Shown here piece by piece: positions 8,889-15,938 of a DNA stretch of 41,260 nt (within the stretch, counting starts at the first letter, position 1; each line of letters begins with the position of its first letter). The position numbers and the translations under genes were made by a program. Source of the DNA: Polaromonas sp. (lineage in GTDB: Bacteria > Pseudomonadota > Gammaproteobacteria > Burkholderiales > Burkholderiaceae_C); assembly GCA_025363315.1 (NCBI GenBank), contig JANYED010000191.1, forward strand, positions 1 through 41,260. Direction: 5' to 3'. Under the pieces are notes generated by a model that did no database searches, was not told the DNA's origin, and was given only the letters and a program-made list of their open reading frames with translations.

Positions 8889-9247
8889 TTTTTAGCTTTC
8901 ATCGCCGCTTTGATGTCGTCAACTGACTGAGCCGTATTCTCCAGTTTGACCACGTCGTAGCCTGCGTCCTTGATCTCTGCTGATATTTTTTTGCCATCCA
9001 GCGCCTGGCCTTCTTTGGCTTCAACCGCAACAATTTTTTTCTTCAAATCGACAAATACGGATTTAGTCTCAGGCATTTTCAACAGGCTTTTTTCAATGCC
9101 TTGCGCACAAAATGCACAAACCATGCCGTTGACGGTGGCTTTGACGCTTTCAGCGGCGACTGGCGTACTAAAAGTGCCTGTAACCCAGATAATGCCGGCG
9201 CTAAAAGCTACTGATTTCATAGCGGTTAAGTTAATTAAGGTTTTCAT
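8885..9247 (-). CDS. Periplasmic heavy-metal-associated (HMA) domain protein
   Basis: 120 residues. A signal peptide of about 33 residues ends in VAAES. A single HMA domain follows, with the metal motif GMVCAFC (Cys44, Cys47) and the fold's usual IEKSLLKMPE and VFVDLKKKIV segments. A lysine-rich tail ends the protein. The start is supported by GGAG seven to ten bases upstream on the minus strand. It is probably a MerP-like periplasmic Cu or Hg carrier that hands metal to the MerT-like protein encoded immediately downstream (4-base overlap). Confidence 0.85.
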   Translation of the reverse strand: MKTLINLTAMKSVAFSAGIIWVTGTFSTPVAAESVKATVNGMVCAFCAQGIEKSLLKMPETKSVFVDLKKKIVAVEAKEGQALDGKKISAEIKDAGYDVVKLENTAQSVDDIKAAMKAKK

Positions 9248-9262
9248 GATGCTTTCTCCAGA

Positions 9263-9916
9263 TTAAAAAATGTACATAAAGTTAAACCGTCCCTGCTTCA
9301 TGTTGTTCACGCCGAACTCCACAAAGTAGCGGTTGTGAATCAACCGGAGCATCGGTGTGATCTCGGTTTTGTCAGACAGACCGCGCATGCGCCGCGCCTC
9401 CACAATCAGCCAAGGCTGGGTTTCTTCGTAGTCAACTTCGTAAAACGAAAAGCCCGTGCGCGCCGATACAAAGTCGTGGTTGATGCCGTTACCACCCAAG
9501 TTTTCGCGATAAAGCCTTGCTGTAGCCGACGCATAAAACCGGGTGGTTTCATAGTCCGCCGACACGCCTGGCGCTAGCATGGTTTTGCTGCCTGCAAAGT
9601 CGTTGCCGGTAACTCGGCCCACGCCACCAAGAAGCCAAAAGTTGGTCTGCGAATGCTCACCATTGATGCGTTGCACCAGCCGGGTGTAGGTCAGCTCTTT
9701 GAAGTCGCGCGTCAAACGCTTGTCATCGGACCGCATCGCCACGCTCCCGACGCCAAACGCATCGCGCGGTGTCACGGCATGGTTAACCCAAGCTTCCTTC
9801 CAGTTGGGTGAAAAGTCACCCATCGCCATCGTGCTGCCGTTAAAGCCCATCGGCCCCGCCTGGGCTGCCGTGACTACAGAAAGAGAAGCAAGCCACAAAA
9901 AACACAGGCGCTTCAT
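9263..9916 (-). CDS. Exported hypothetical protein, possible outer-membrane beta-barrel, in the copper cluster
   Basis: 217 residues. A signal peptide of about 20 residues ends in AAQAG. The mature part has alternating hydrophobic/polar strands and aromatic-rich segments (TNFWLLGGVGRV, TRFYASATARLY). It ends in FNFMYIF, a terminal phenylalanine typical of outer-membrane barrel proteins recognised by BamA. The N-terminus is Met-rich (GPMGFNGSTMAMG), which could bind copper. The start overlaps the upstream CusF-like gene by four bases (ATGA) and the HMA gene follows closely. No named family is recognised. Confidence 0.65.
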   Translation of the reverse strand: MKRLCFLWLASLSVVTAAQAGPMGFNGSTMAMGDFSPNWKEAWVNHAVTPRDAFGVGSVAMRSDDKRLTRDFKELTYTRLVQRINGEHSQTNFWLLGGVGRVTGNDFAGSKTMLAPGVSADYETTRFYASATARLYRENLGGNGINHDFVSARTGFSFYEVDYEETQPWLIVEARRMRGLSDKTEITPMLRLIHNRYFVEFGVNNMKQGRFNFMYIF

Positions 9917-10221
9917 GGCTTGGCCTTGTTGCTGTTCGCCACATCAAGTTGGGTGATGACCAGTTCATCCTGAACCATGGCAACAGAAAAGCGAACTCTA
10001 TCGCAAGGTTTCACAGCTTGAAGCATGGACGCATCGCTTACTTTGAACGGCATGGTCATGGCCGCCATATCAATGCTTTTGATGGGTCCATGTTTCAGCG
10101 TAACTTTGCCGCGCCCGGCATCCACCTTGACAACCTGGCCAGAGACCAGTTCAGGTTTGTCGGCAAACGCTGGCGGTATCGCCAGTGCCGTTACTGCTAG
10201 AAGTCGTATAAATTTGTTCAC
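9913..10221 (-). CDS. CusF-like periplasmic copper-binding protein (second copy)
   Basis: About 102 residues from a GTG at 10221. That start is favoured because AGGAG lies exactly six bases upstream, whereas the in-frame ATG at 10227 directly abuts the same AGGAG. A signal peptide ends in PAFADK. The CusF/OB-fold copper domain follows, with KHGPIKSIDMAAMTMPFKV. Ligand-equivalent residues are His44, Met55 and Met57, and Met52 stands where E. coli CusF has its Trp. It probably chaperones Cu(I) or Ag(I) in the periplasm. It overlaps the next gene by four bases. Confidence 0.85.
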   Translation of the reverse strand: MNKFIRLLAVTALAIPPAFADKPELVSGQVVKVDAGRGKVTLKHGPIKSIDMAAMTMPFKVSDASMLQAVKPCDRVRFSVAMVQDELVITQLDVANSNKAKP

Positions 10222-10270
10222 ATTCATCTCCTGATTAAGCATAGACCCCCTTGCGGTTGGCCATTTCAAA

Positions 10271-10294
10271 GCGTCTGCCGCCTGTAGCGGACGC
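10271..10294 (-). terminator. Hairpin after the second Cys-rich gene, before the CusF-like gene
   Basis: Read on the minus strand, GCGTCCGC pairs imperfectly with GCGGCAGACGC and is followed by TTTGAAAT. It could be a terminator or an intercistronic attenuator or stabiliser. Confidence 0.4.
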
Positions 10295-10310
10295 ACTTTG
10301 GGCTTGTGAG

Positions 10311-10667
10311 TCAGGAAATCGGTGGCTTTTGGCTGATAGCCTGAATGGCGCTGCTGAAACTGATGTTTAGCGCTGGTGGTGACGCATGCCGTACCGCCTC
10401 GTGTTCAGTCCCGATGGTGGACGCCAAATTTGCAACAGACAGGCATAACTCGCACGTGTCGCAGCCGCCGCACAAGGATGTCGTGTCATCGGCCAAGGCT
10501 TGTGTGTGCATTTCACAATCAGCAGGCATGGCCGTTTGATCGGTCATGTTGGCTTGCACTACGGCAACTTTCGCCATGTCTATCACCATGATGTTGCTGG
10601 CCCATCCGCGCAAAGGCAGCACGATCAGCATCAACACAATTAACAGACAACGTGAAAATTTAGGCAC
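10311..10667 (-). CDS. Small exported Cys-rich protein B (paralogue of the protein at 15488-15901)
   Basis: 118 residues. A hydrophobic N-terminus ends in LPLRGWAS, a likely signal peptide. The mature part holds CEMH and a cysteine cluster CGGCDTCELC. The last residues are SQKPPIS, the same ending as the paralogue upstream (GQKPPIS). The start is GTG at 10667 and is uncertain because no clear RBS is seen. It resembles the loosely defined CopL-type Cys-rich proteins of copper loci, but similarity is in layout, so the function is inferred: periplasmic Cu(I) binding or sensing. It is followed by a hairpin. Confidence 0.65.
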   Translation of the reverse strand: MPKFSRCLLIVLMLIVLPLRGWASNIMVIDMAKVAVVQANMTDQTAMPADCEMHTQALADDTTSLCGGCDTCELCLSVANLASTIGTEHEAVRHASPPALNISFSSAIQAISQKPPIS

Positions 10668-10716
10668 ATATTTATGACAAGAAGAAATTAAAAAAGTTCA
10701 GCTTTACAAGTCAGCA

Positions 10717-11073
10717 TCATTTGGCAGACTCCAAACTGGTTATGACAATAGCACCACGTTCCTTTTCTGCTGTGAAGCGTACTTTATCGCCTGCCTTGAC
10801 CTTGTCCAGCATCGCGGTGTCCTTGACTTGAAACACCATCGTCATGCCCGGCATGTCAAGATTTTTGATTTCGCCGTGCTTGATAGTGATCTTTTTGTTC
10901 TCCATGTCCACTTTGCGAATTTCTCCGTCAGTCATTTCTTTTGACATGGCCATAGGCATTTCTTTTTTCATTTCGTCCTTTGCCATGGGTGCGCCTGCAT
11001 GCGATGCAGCAAAGGCATGTGCTGTTGCTAACAGCATGGCAGAAATGGCGAGCATTGATTTAATGTTTTTCAT
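10717..11073 (-). CDS. CusF-like periplasmic copper-binding protein (first copy)
   Basis: 118 residues. The signal peptide ends near AFAAS. A Met/Lys-rich segment (about residues 30-47) is followed by the CusF domain KKITIKHGEIKNLDMPGMTM. His66, Met77 and Met79 match the Cu(I) ligands of CusF, and Met74 replaces the tryptophan that stacks on the copper in E. coli CusF. It is probably a periplasmic Cu(I) chaperone. It lies between the DUF411 gene and the Cys-rich B gene. The presence of two CusF-like proteins in one cluster suggests different partners or affinities. Confidence 0.88.
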   Translation of the reverse strand: MKNIKSMLAISAMLLATAHAFAASHAGAPMAKDEMKKEMPMAMSKEMTDGEIRKVDMENKKITIKHGEIKNLDMPGMTMVFQVKDTAMLDKVKAGDKVRFTAEKERGAIVITSLESAK

Positions 11074-11108
11074 AATGTTTGTCTTTCAGTGAATAAGTAA
11101 CGATTTAA

Positions 11109-11633
11109 CTACGATTTACTAACGGGATTAGTTGCAGATTTCGCCGCGTAGGACTCATAAACGCGCGAGTTGCCGTCTGGGGTGACAAGCAACACGTTGT
11201 AGGCATCACGCACACCCAACATATCGCCGCGCATTTCCATGCCTGGTGACCCAACAGGCATGCCGGGTACTGCCAGCCCAACGGCTGCAGGCTTTTCGCG
11301 GAGCAGTCGCTTTACTTGTCGCGCTGGTACGTGGCCTTCCAGCACATAGCCGCCGACTTGCGCGGTGTGGCAAGAACCAAACTTTGCGGACAACCCCAGT
11401 TTTTGGCGAACAGGCGCGTTGTCATTTACGTCGTAGGTGACAACGTTAAAACCTTCCTTGCGCAGATGGATGACCCAGTCTTTGCAGCAGCCACAGCTGG
11501 GCGTTTTCCAGACCGTCACCACGTCAGGCGGGTTGCCGGAGTAGCCAATCGTTGAGTAGCCCAAAGACGCAAGGCTAAGCGCCGTCTGCACGACGGCCCG
11601 GCGCGATGGAGATTTAGTGTTTGTGAGCGCCAT
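11109..11633 (-). CDS. DUF411 (CopG-like) periplasmic copper protein
   Basis: About 174 residues from the ATG at 11633, chosen because AGGTG lies six bases upstream; ATG 11639 and GTG 11642 are alternatives. The N-terminus carries an Arg-Arg pair before a hydrophobic stretch (SPSRRAVVQTALSLASLG), so export may use Tat or Sec. The DUF411 core has TPSCGCCKDW (Cys47, Cys49, Cys50) and GSCHT (Cys88, His89), then GHVPA. These are the copper-cluster ligands known in CopG-type proteins. The role is periplasmic copper handling, perhaps redox-linked. The start overlaps the cupredoxin gene by 20 bases. Confidence 0.88.
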   Translation of the reverse strand: MALTNTKSPSRRAVVQTALSLASLGYSTIGYSGNPPDVVTVWKTPSCGCCKDWVIHLRKEGFNVVTYDVNDNAPVRQKLGLSAKFGSCHTAQVGGYVLEGHVPARQVKRLLREKPAAVGLAVPGMPVGSPGMEMRGDMLGVRDAYNVLLVTPDGNSRVYESYAAKSATNPVSKS

Positions 11634-12117
11634 GACCATCACCTGTTTTATTGCTAGAAACGTTGACCAAGCCCTTCATGCCAGCATCGTAGTGGCCAGG
11701 CTGCAAGCAAGCAAAATCGACTGTTCCCGCCTTGGTGAACTGCCAGATAATCTCGCCTGTTTTACCCGGTGCAACAGTCACCATATTGGCATCAGCATGT
11801 TCCATTTCTGGGTTTTTCTTCATGACTTCGTAGTGGTCTTTGAGTTCTTTTGCGGTGCCCAGAACCATTTCATGTTTGACCTTGCCAGTGTTTTTGACGA
11901 TGAATCGAATCGTCTCTCCTTGTTTGGCATCAATCTTGGCAGCGCTGAAGCGCAAGTTGTCGGTCATATCGACCAAAACGATACGCGTGACCTTAGCAGC
12001 TGCACCGGGTTTGCCGATAGCTTCATCGTCATGACCTCCAGCATGGGTGCCAGACGCCATCGCGGTGAGAGACAGCAGGAGTGCTGGAAGCGCAATAAGA
12101 ATTGATTTTGATTTCAT
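11614..12117 (-). CDS. copI: Periplasmic cupredoxin, CopI-like copper-tolerance protein
   Basis: 167 residues. The signal peptide ends near TAMASG, and a His-rich N-terminal stretch (GTHAGGHDD) follows. The cupredoxin fold carries a complete type 1 copper set: His82 (VKHEMVLG), Cys137, His142 and Met147 (FACLQPGHYDAGM). The C-terminus is again His-rich (GDGHGAHKH). The sequence pattern matches CopI-type cupredoxins, which protect periplasmic functions from copper in Burkholderiales. GAAGG six bases before the ATG supports the start. It follows the multicopper oxidase gene by 45 bases, so oxidase and cupredoxin are probably coexpressed. Confidence 0.85.
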   Translation of the reverse strand: MKSKSILIALPALLLSLTAMASGTHAGGHDDEAIGKPGAAAKVTRIVLVDMTDNLRFSAAKIDAKQGETIRFIVKNTGKVKHEMVLGTAKELKDHYEVMKKNPEMEHADANMVTVAPGKTGEIIWQFTKAGTVDFACLQPGHYDAGMKGLVNVSSNKTGDGHGAHKH

Positions 12118-12162
12118 AAGAAGCCTTCTACAAAGTGAATTGAAAATGTTTGCTGAAAAATA

Positions 12163-13587
12163 TCAATGTTTCATGCCTCCCATGCCGTTCATATTAGGTT
12201 TGCGAATTTGAACTTCAACCTCCTTGGCGGGCATGTTTTGCGCTTTCATTGATTGCCCGCCTTCTGATACCAACCGTTGCGGATTGGGTAACGCACCTGT
12301 CCATTCATACGCCACCGTACCGGGCGGGTGCTTGTACCAGCCGGGGTCTTTGTAGTCACCAGCGTTTTGGTCTTTGCGCACCTTGACCATGCTGAACATA
12401 CCGCCCATCTCTACGCTGCCAAACGGCCCTTCGCCGGTCATCATGCGTGCGGTGTTGTCAGGCAGTGGCATCTCCATCTCGGCCATGTCGGCCATACCGC
12501 GCTCACCCATCACCATGTAGTCGGGGATGACGTTGGTTATTTTTTTGACAATGTCGCGGTGGTCAACGCCAATCAACGTCGGGACATCGTGGCCCATCGC
12601 ATTCATGGTGTGGTGACTCTTGTGGCAATGAAAAGCCCAGTCGCCTTCTTCGTCGGCCACAAACTCGATTTGTCGCATTTGGCCTACTGCCACATCGGTA
12701 GTGACTTCTGGCCAGCGTCCGGCCTTCGGTGTGGCCCCGCCGTCAGTGCCTGTGACGGTGAATTCATGGCCATGGATATGAATCGGGTGATTCGTCATCG
12801 TCAGGTTGCCCATGCGGATGCGCACCTTGTCGTTCTTGCGCACCACCAGCGGGTCAATGCCCGGAAAGACACGACTGTTCCAGCTCCAGATGTTGAAGTC
12901 GAGCATGGTCATGATCTTGGGCGTGTAGGCACCGGGGTCAATGTCATAGGCATTCAGTAAAAACACAAAGTCGCGGTCTACCTCGTCAATCAGTGGGTGT
13001 TTATTTTTTGGATGCGTAATCCAAAACCCCATCATTCCCATCGCCATTTGCGTCATTTCGTCGGCATGCGGGTGGTACATGAAGGTACCGGGGCGGCGCG
13101 CGACAAATTCGTACACAAAAGTTTTACCGACGGGAATAGCAGGCTGATTCAATCCGCTGACCCCGTCCATGCCATTGGGCAGGCGCTGACCATGCCAGTG
13201 CACGCTGGTGTGCTCAGGCAACTTGTTGGTGACAAATATGCGCACACGGTCGCCTTCCACCACCTCAATCGTCGGACCGGGTGACTGGCCGTTGTAGCCC
13301 CACAGGTGGCCTTTAAAGCCCGGTGCCAATTCACGCACCACGGGCTCAGCTACCAAATGAAACTCTTTCACGTTGTTGTTCATGCGCCAGGGCAATGTCC
13401 AGCCATTGAGCGTAACCACCGGGTTGTACGGCCTGCCTGTGTTGGGCACCAGCGGGGCCATTGTGTCGGGCTTGGTTTGCATAACTGGCTCGGGCAAGGC
13501 AGCCATGGCTACCCGGCTGACTGCTGCTGCGCTGACGGCGGCGGTGATCACTCCTGCGCCAGCTAAAAAGTTTCGTCTGTTGTTCAT
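12163..13587 (-). CDS. Periplasmic multicopper oxidase (copper resistance, CopA/CueO type)
   Basis: 474 residues from ATG 13587. The Tat-type leader begins MNNRRNFLAGAG. All four copper-binding blocks are present: HWHG (His130, His132), YHPHADE (His172, His174), HPIHIHG (His267, His270, His272) and HCHKSHHTM (His320, Cys321, His322, His326). A Met-rich segment at about residues 370-415 (MADMAEMEMP, MGGMFSM) is typical of cuprous oxidases. It probably oxidises Cu(I) to less toxic Cu(II) in the periplasm. The start lies 17 bases after the TolC stop codon, within one operon. At about 474 residues it is shorter than PcoA/CopA. Confidence 0.92.
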   Translation of the reverse strand: MNNRRNFLAGAGVITAAVSAAAVSRVAMAALPEPVMQTKPDTMAPLVPNTGRPYNPVVTLNGWTLPWRMNNNVKEFHLVAEPVVRELAPGFKGHLWGYNGQSPGPTIEVVEGDRVRIFVTNKLPEHTSVHWHGQRLPNGMDGVSGLNQPAIPVGKTFVYEFVARRPGTFMYHPHADEMTQMAMGMMGFWITHPKNKHPLIDEVDRDFVFLLNAYDIDPGAYTPKIMTMLDFNIWSWNSRVFPGIDPLVVRKNDKVRIRMGNLTMTNHPIHIHGHEFTVTGTDGGATPKAGRWPEVTTDVAVGQMRQIEFVADEEGDWAFHCHKSHHTMNAMGHDVPTLIGVDHRDIVKKITNVIPDYMVMGERGMADMAEMEMPLPDNTARMMTGEGPFGSVEMGGMFSMVKVRKDQNAGDYKDPGWYKHPPGTVAYEWTGALPNPQRLVSEGGQSMKAQNMPAKEVEVQIRKPNMNGMGGMKH

Positions 13588-13603
13588 GGTGTTTTCTAAA
13601 TGT

Positions 13604-15040
13604 TTAGTGGGGCTTTTCAGCACTGCCTGCTGACGCGGGGGCGGCCATCATCATGGCGGTGGGCTTGCCTGTCATGGATGCGCTGAGTGCAGCATCTGCC
13701 AGCCAGAACTGCTGGTACGCATTGATGGCTGTGACCACGCTGCTGATCTGGTCACGGGTGTCGGCCAACAATTCAAACACGCCTATCAGCATGCCGTTGT
13801 AGCGCAGCACGTTTTCTTCCGCCATGGTTTTGCGTAGCGGCACGACCTCATCGCGGTAATGGCGGGCCACGTCATACGCGGTGCGGTAGGCCGAGTAGCT
13901 TTCACGCAGCTGCGACGTGGCGCTGCGCACAGTGCCTTCATAGCGATTCGCTGCAGCGAGCGACTGCGCGTTCATCGCGTCGCGTTTGGCGTTGCCCCAG
14001 TCAAAAATCGGCAGGCGTATCCCCAGCTCATAGCCGCGCCTGGCTGCAGCGCTACCCACCCCGCCTGCGTTGTCAAAAACAGTGTCACGCCGTATGCCAA
14101 CTTCCACGTCAACCAGGCTGGTGATCAGATTCAGGCCCTGCGATTTGCCTGCTGCATCAAGCTGGCTACGCGCAAGTTGCACATCCAGCCGCTGGTCAAC
14201 CGCTACGCCATTGACGACGTCGGCGGCACGGGCCTCTTTGGGCAAATCAGGCAGGCGGTCTGGCAGCAGGAGCTGCGCGGACTGCGCATCTGCCAGGCCT
14301 AAAAGCCGTGACAATTCCTCCCGTGCAGCCAGTGCGGCGTGCTGAGCGGATGCAAGACGCACCGTGCTGTCAGCATAAAAAACCTGCTGGCGGGCACGCT
14401 GCAGTTTGTTAAAGTTGCCGACCTGCTGCATTCTCTTGGCTAGATCGGCACTTGCCTCAGCGGCGGTGTTGATTTGCTCAGCGTATTGCAAAGTCTGGCG
14501 GGCGGCTACCGTCCGTACCCAGGCCTGCCTTACTTGCGTCACTTGCTCGACCACGTTGGCAGACAATTGAACCTGCGACTGCGCGATTCTGCTTTGCGCA
14601 ATCGCCTGGCGGCGCGGTAGCGTGAGTAAATCTAGCAAACCAAACGACAGCAAGCGCCCCAGTTCAAGTTCATCTTTAAAGGTGAAGCGTTCAAAAGCAA
14701 ACACTGGGTTGGCAATGCGTCCCGCCTGATTGGCAGCAGACATGTCAGCCCAGCTTTGTGCCAGCAGGGCTTGCACAGCGGGGCTATTGGCTAACGCAAC
14801 CCGCACGGCATCATCAGAGCTCAGCGGCTTTGAGAGCAAATCGTTTGTCAATTTAGCTCTGGCTTGTTGCTGTTCCGCAGTGCGGCTGAGCTCTAATTTC
14901 CCACCCGTGAAGGCGCCAGCTGTCTGATTAGCATTGTTCAAGGCCTGGTCAAAGTTGACTGATGCGCAGCCAGCCAGAACCACCGCAGCGGTTGCTAGCG
15001 CTAGTAATATAAATGCTCGGGGTTTCATGACGGTCTTCAT
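13604..15040 (-). CDS. TolC/CusC-family outer-membrane efflux lipoprotein
   Basis: 478 residues. The lipoprotein signal ends at LAGC with Cys25. The rest is helical with the repeated outer-membrane efflux layout, including LLSKPLSSDDAVRVALANSP near the N-terminus and the second half beginning near VGIRRDTVFDN. It should form the trimeric outer-membrane channel of a tripartite exporter. The start overlaps the upstream small gene by four bases, and AAAGG is seven bases upstream. No RND pump or membrane-fusion gene lies beside it, so it must use a pump encoded elsewhere or act differently in this copper cluster. Confidence 0.9.
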   Translation of the reverse strand: MKTVMKPRAFILLALATAAVVLAGCASVNFDQALNNANQTAGAFTGGKLELSRTAEQQQARAKLTNDLLSKPLSSDDAVRVALANSPAVQALLAQSWADMSAANQAGRIANPVFAFERFTFKDELELGRLLSFGLLDLLTLPRRQAIAQSRIAQSQVQLSANVVEQVTQVRQAWVRTVAARQTLQYAEQINTAAEASADLAKRMQQVGNFNKLQRARQQVFYADSTVRLASAQHAALAAREELSRLLGLADAQSAQLLLPDRLPDLPKEARAADVVNGVAVDQRLDVQLARSQLDAAGKSQGLNLITSLVDVEVGIRRDTVFDNAGGVGSAAARRGYELGIRLPIFDWGNAKRDAMNAQSLAAANRYEGTVRSATSQLRESYSAYRTAYDVARHYRDEVVPLRKTMAEENVLRYNGMLIGVFELLADTRDQISSVVTAINAYQQFWLADAALSASMTGKPTAMMMAAPASAGSAEKPH

Positions 15041-15363
15041 GGTTTAGCCTTTCCGCCGGGCACAGATAGGGGCTGCTCCGGCTTGACTGAGGACGCAGGT
15101 GTGTTTTCAGGTTGTTGCGATTGTTTGGCGTATTCGCGCCACCCTCCAACGTTAGCCGTGGTGTCATTGGCTGCTTTCCAGTTGACGAGGGGGTCGTCTG
15201 TGTAGGATTTGTAGCCCTTGAAGGCTGAAGGATATGGCGCAGTTATCTCGGGCAATGCTGGTGCCGCATTGCCAGGCAATTGTGCATAAGCCATATGCGT
15301 CAACACAAGCGATGCTGTCCATCCGGCCAGCCAGCGTTTTTGAATAAAAATAGATAAAACCAC
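15037..15363 (-). CDS. Small periplasmic hypothetical protein preceding tolC
   Basis: 108 residues. The signal peptide ends in AYAQL. The mature protein is proline-rich and contains YPSAFKGYKSYTDDPLVNWK and NDTTANVGGWREYA, a conserved block I associate with genes placed directly before TolC-type genes in Burkholderiales copper loci. It has no Cys or His cluster. A 4-base ATGA overlap with tolC implies coupled translation. The function is unknown; it may be an accessory of the outer-membrane channel. Confidence 0.75.
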   Translation of the reverse strand: MVLSIFIQKRWLAGWTASLVLTHMAYAQLPGNAAPALPEITAPYPSAFKGYKSYTDDPLVNWKAANDTTANVGGWREYAKQSQQPENTPASSVKPEQPLSVPGGKAKP

Positions 15364-15394
15364 GGTGATATTTCCTGAAAGATTTGCAAATGCT

Positions 15395-15420
15395 CACTGC
15401 CAATTGTCAAAATTGCAGTG
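15395..15420. promoter_or_regulatory. Inverted repeat upstream of the small-protein-tolC-oxidase operon
   Basis: CACTGCCAATT (15395-15405) and AATTGCAGTG (15411-15420) are inverted copies with one extra base. It sits 32-57 bases before the 15363 start on the minus strand, where an operator would lie. The regulator is unknown. Confidence 0.4.
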
Positions 15421-15464
15421 TTTTTGGTAGCGCACGGGCGAGCACCAGCCAAAAGGCAAAGGTA

Positions 15465-15483
15465 CAGGCCCAGTTTGGGCCTG
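15465..15483 (-). terminator. Hairpin directly after the first Cys-rich gene
   Basis: A perfect 8-base stem CAGGCCCA/TGGGCCTG with a 3-base loop, starting five bases past the stop codon. Read on the minus strand it is followed by a T-rich stretch. It probably ends or attenuates the CDF/HMA-MauE/Cys-rich transcript. Confidence 0.55.
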
Positions 15484-15487
15484 GAAG

Positions 15488-15901
15488 TCAGGAAATCGGT
15501 GGTTTTTGGCCCAGCGCTGTAGCTGCGCTGGTAAATGCTGCGGCGTGCGTTGGGCGCAGCTGGGGTGGCGTGAAAGATGTCATCACGTCAAGCGATGAAG
15601 GAAACAAAGCCACCGTGTGGCACGCCTGACAGGCTTGACAGGTACCGCAATTGTCGTTGTTAGCAGTTTCATCTGTCTGTGAATGCGTCGACGCCTGCTG
15701 GTGGCAATCAACCATGGCTTGAGGCGCCTCAAAATCCTCATTTTGATGCCCGAAAGAGTCTACGGCCCTTATTTCATGGGCGCGAGCAGCTCCTGCTTTT
15801 GTAGCAATGGCTGCATTCGCCATCTGCGTAGCCATTGCATCGCCAGCCCAGCCGCGCAAAGGCAGCAGGACGACCACGAGGACGAGAACAAAAAAGCGCA
15901 T
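15488..15901 (-). CDS. Small exported Cys-rich protein A
   Basis: 137 residues. A hydrophobic leader contains VLLPLRGWAGDAM. The mature part has VDCHQQ and the cysteine cluster CGTCQACQACHT, and ends GQKPPIS. Layout, leader motif (LPLRGWA) and ending are shared with the protein encoded at 10311-10667, so they are paralogues. The residues AIATKAGAARAHEIRAVDSF after the leader are encoded by a degenerate copy of the dispersed repeat. It is probably periplasmic and metal-binding. A CopL-like role in copper resistance is inference from the cluster. Confidence 0.7.
   Translation of the reverse strand: MRFFVLVLVVVLLPLRGWAGDAMATQMANAAIATKAGAARAHEIRAVDSFGHQNEDFEAPQAMVDCHQQASTHSQTDETANNDNCGTCQACQACHTVALFPSSLDVMTSFTPPQLRPTHAAAFTSAATALGQKPPIS
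15760..15812 (-). repeat. Dispersed repeat family 1, degenerate copy in Cys-rich gene A
   Basis: The core GGGCGCGAGCAGCT at 15778-15791 is intact and the flanks are degenerate. It is translated in frame. Confidence 0.5.
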
Positions 15902-15938
15902 CAGGTAATGATACCGGGCTGCGGAAAAAGTTCAACCC

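Noticed and set aside
8493-9247. A true mercury resistance (mer) operon
   Set aside because: MerT-like and MerP-like proteins are present, but no merR, merA or mer promoter; the surrounding genes are copper-type.
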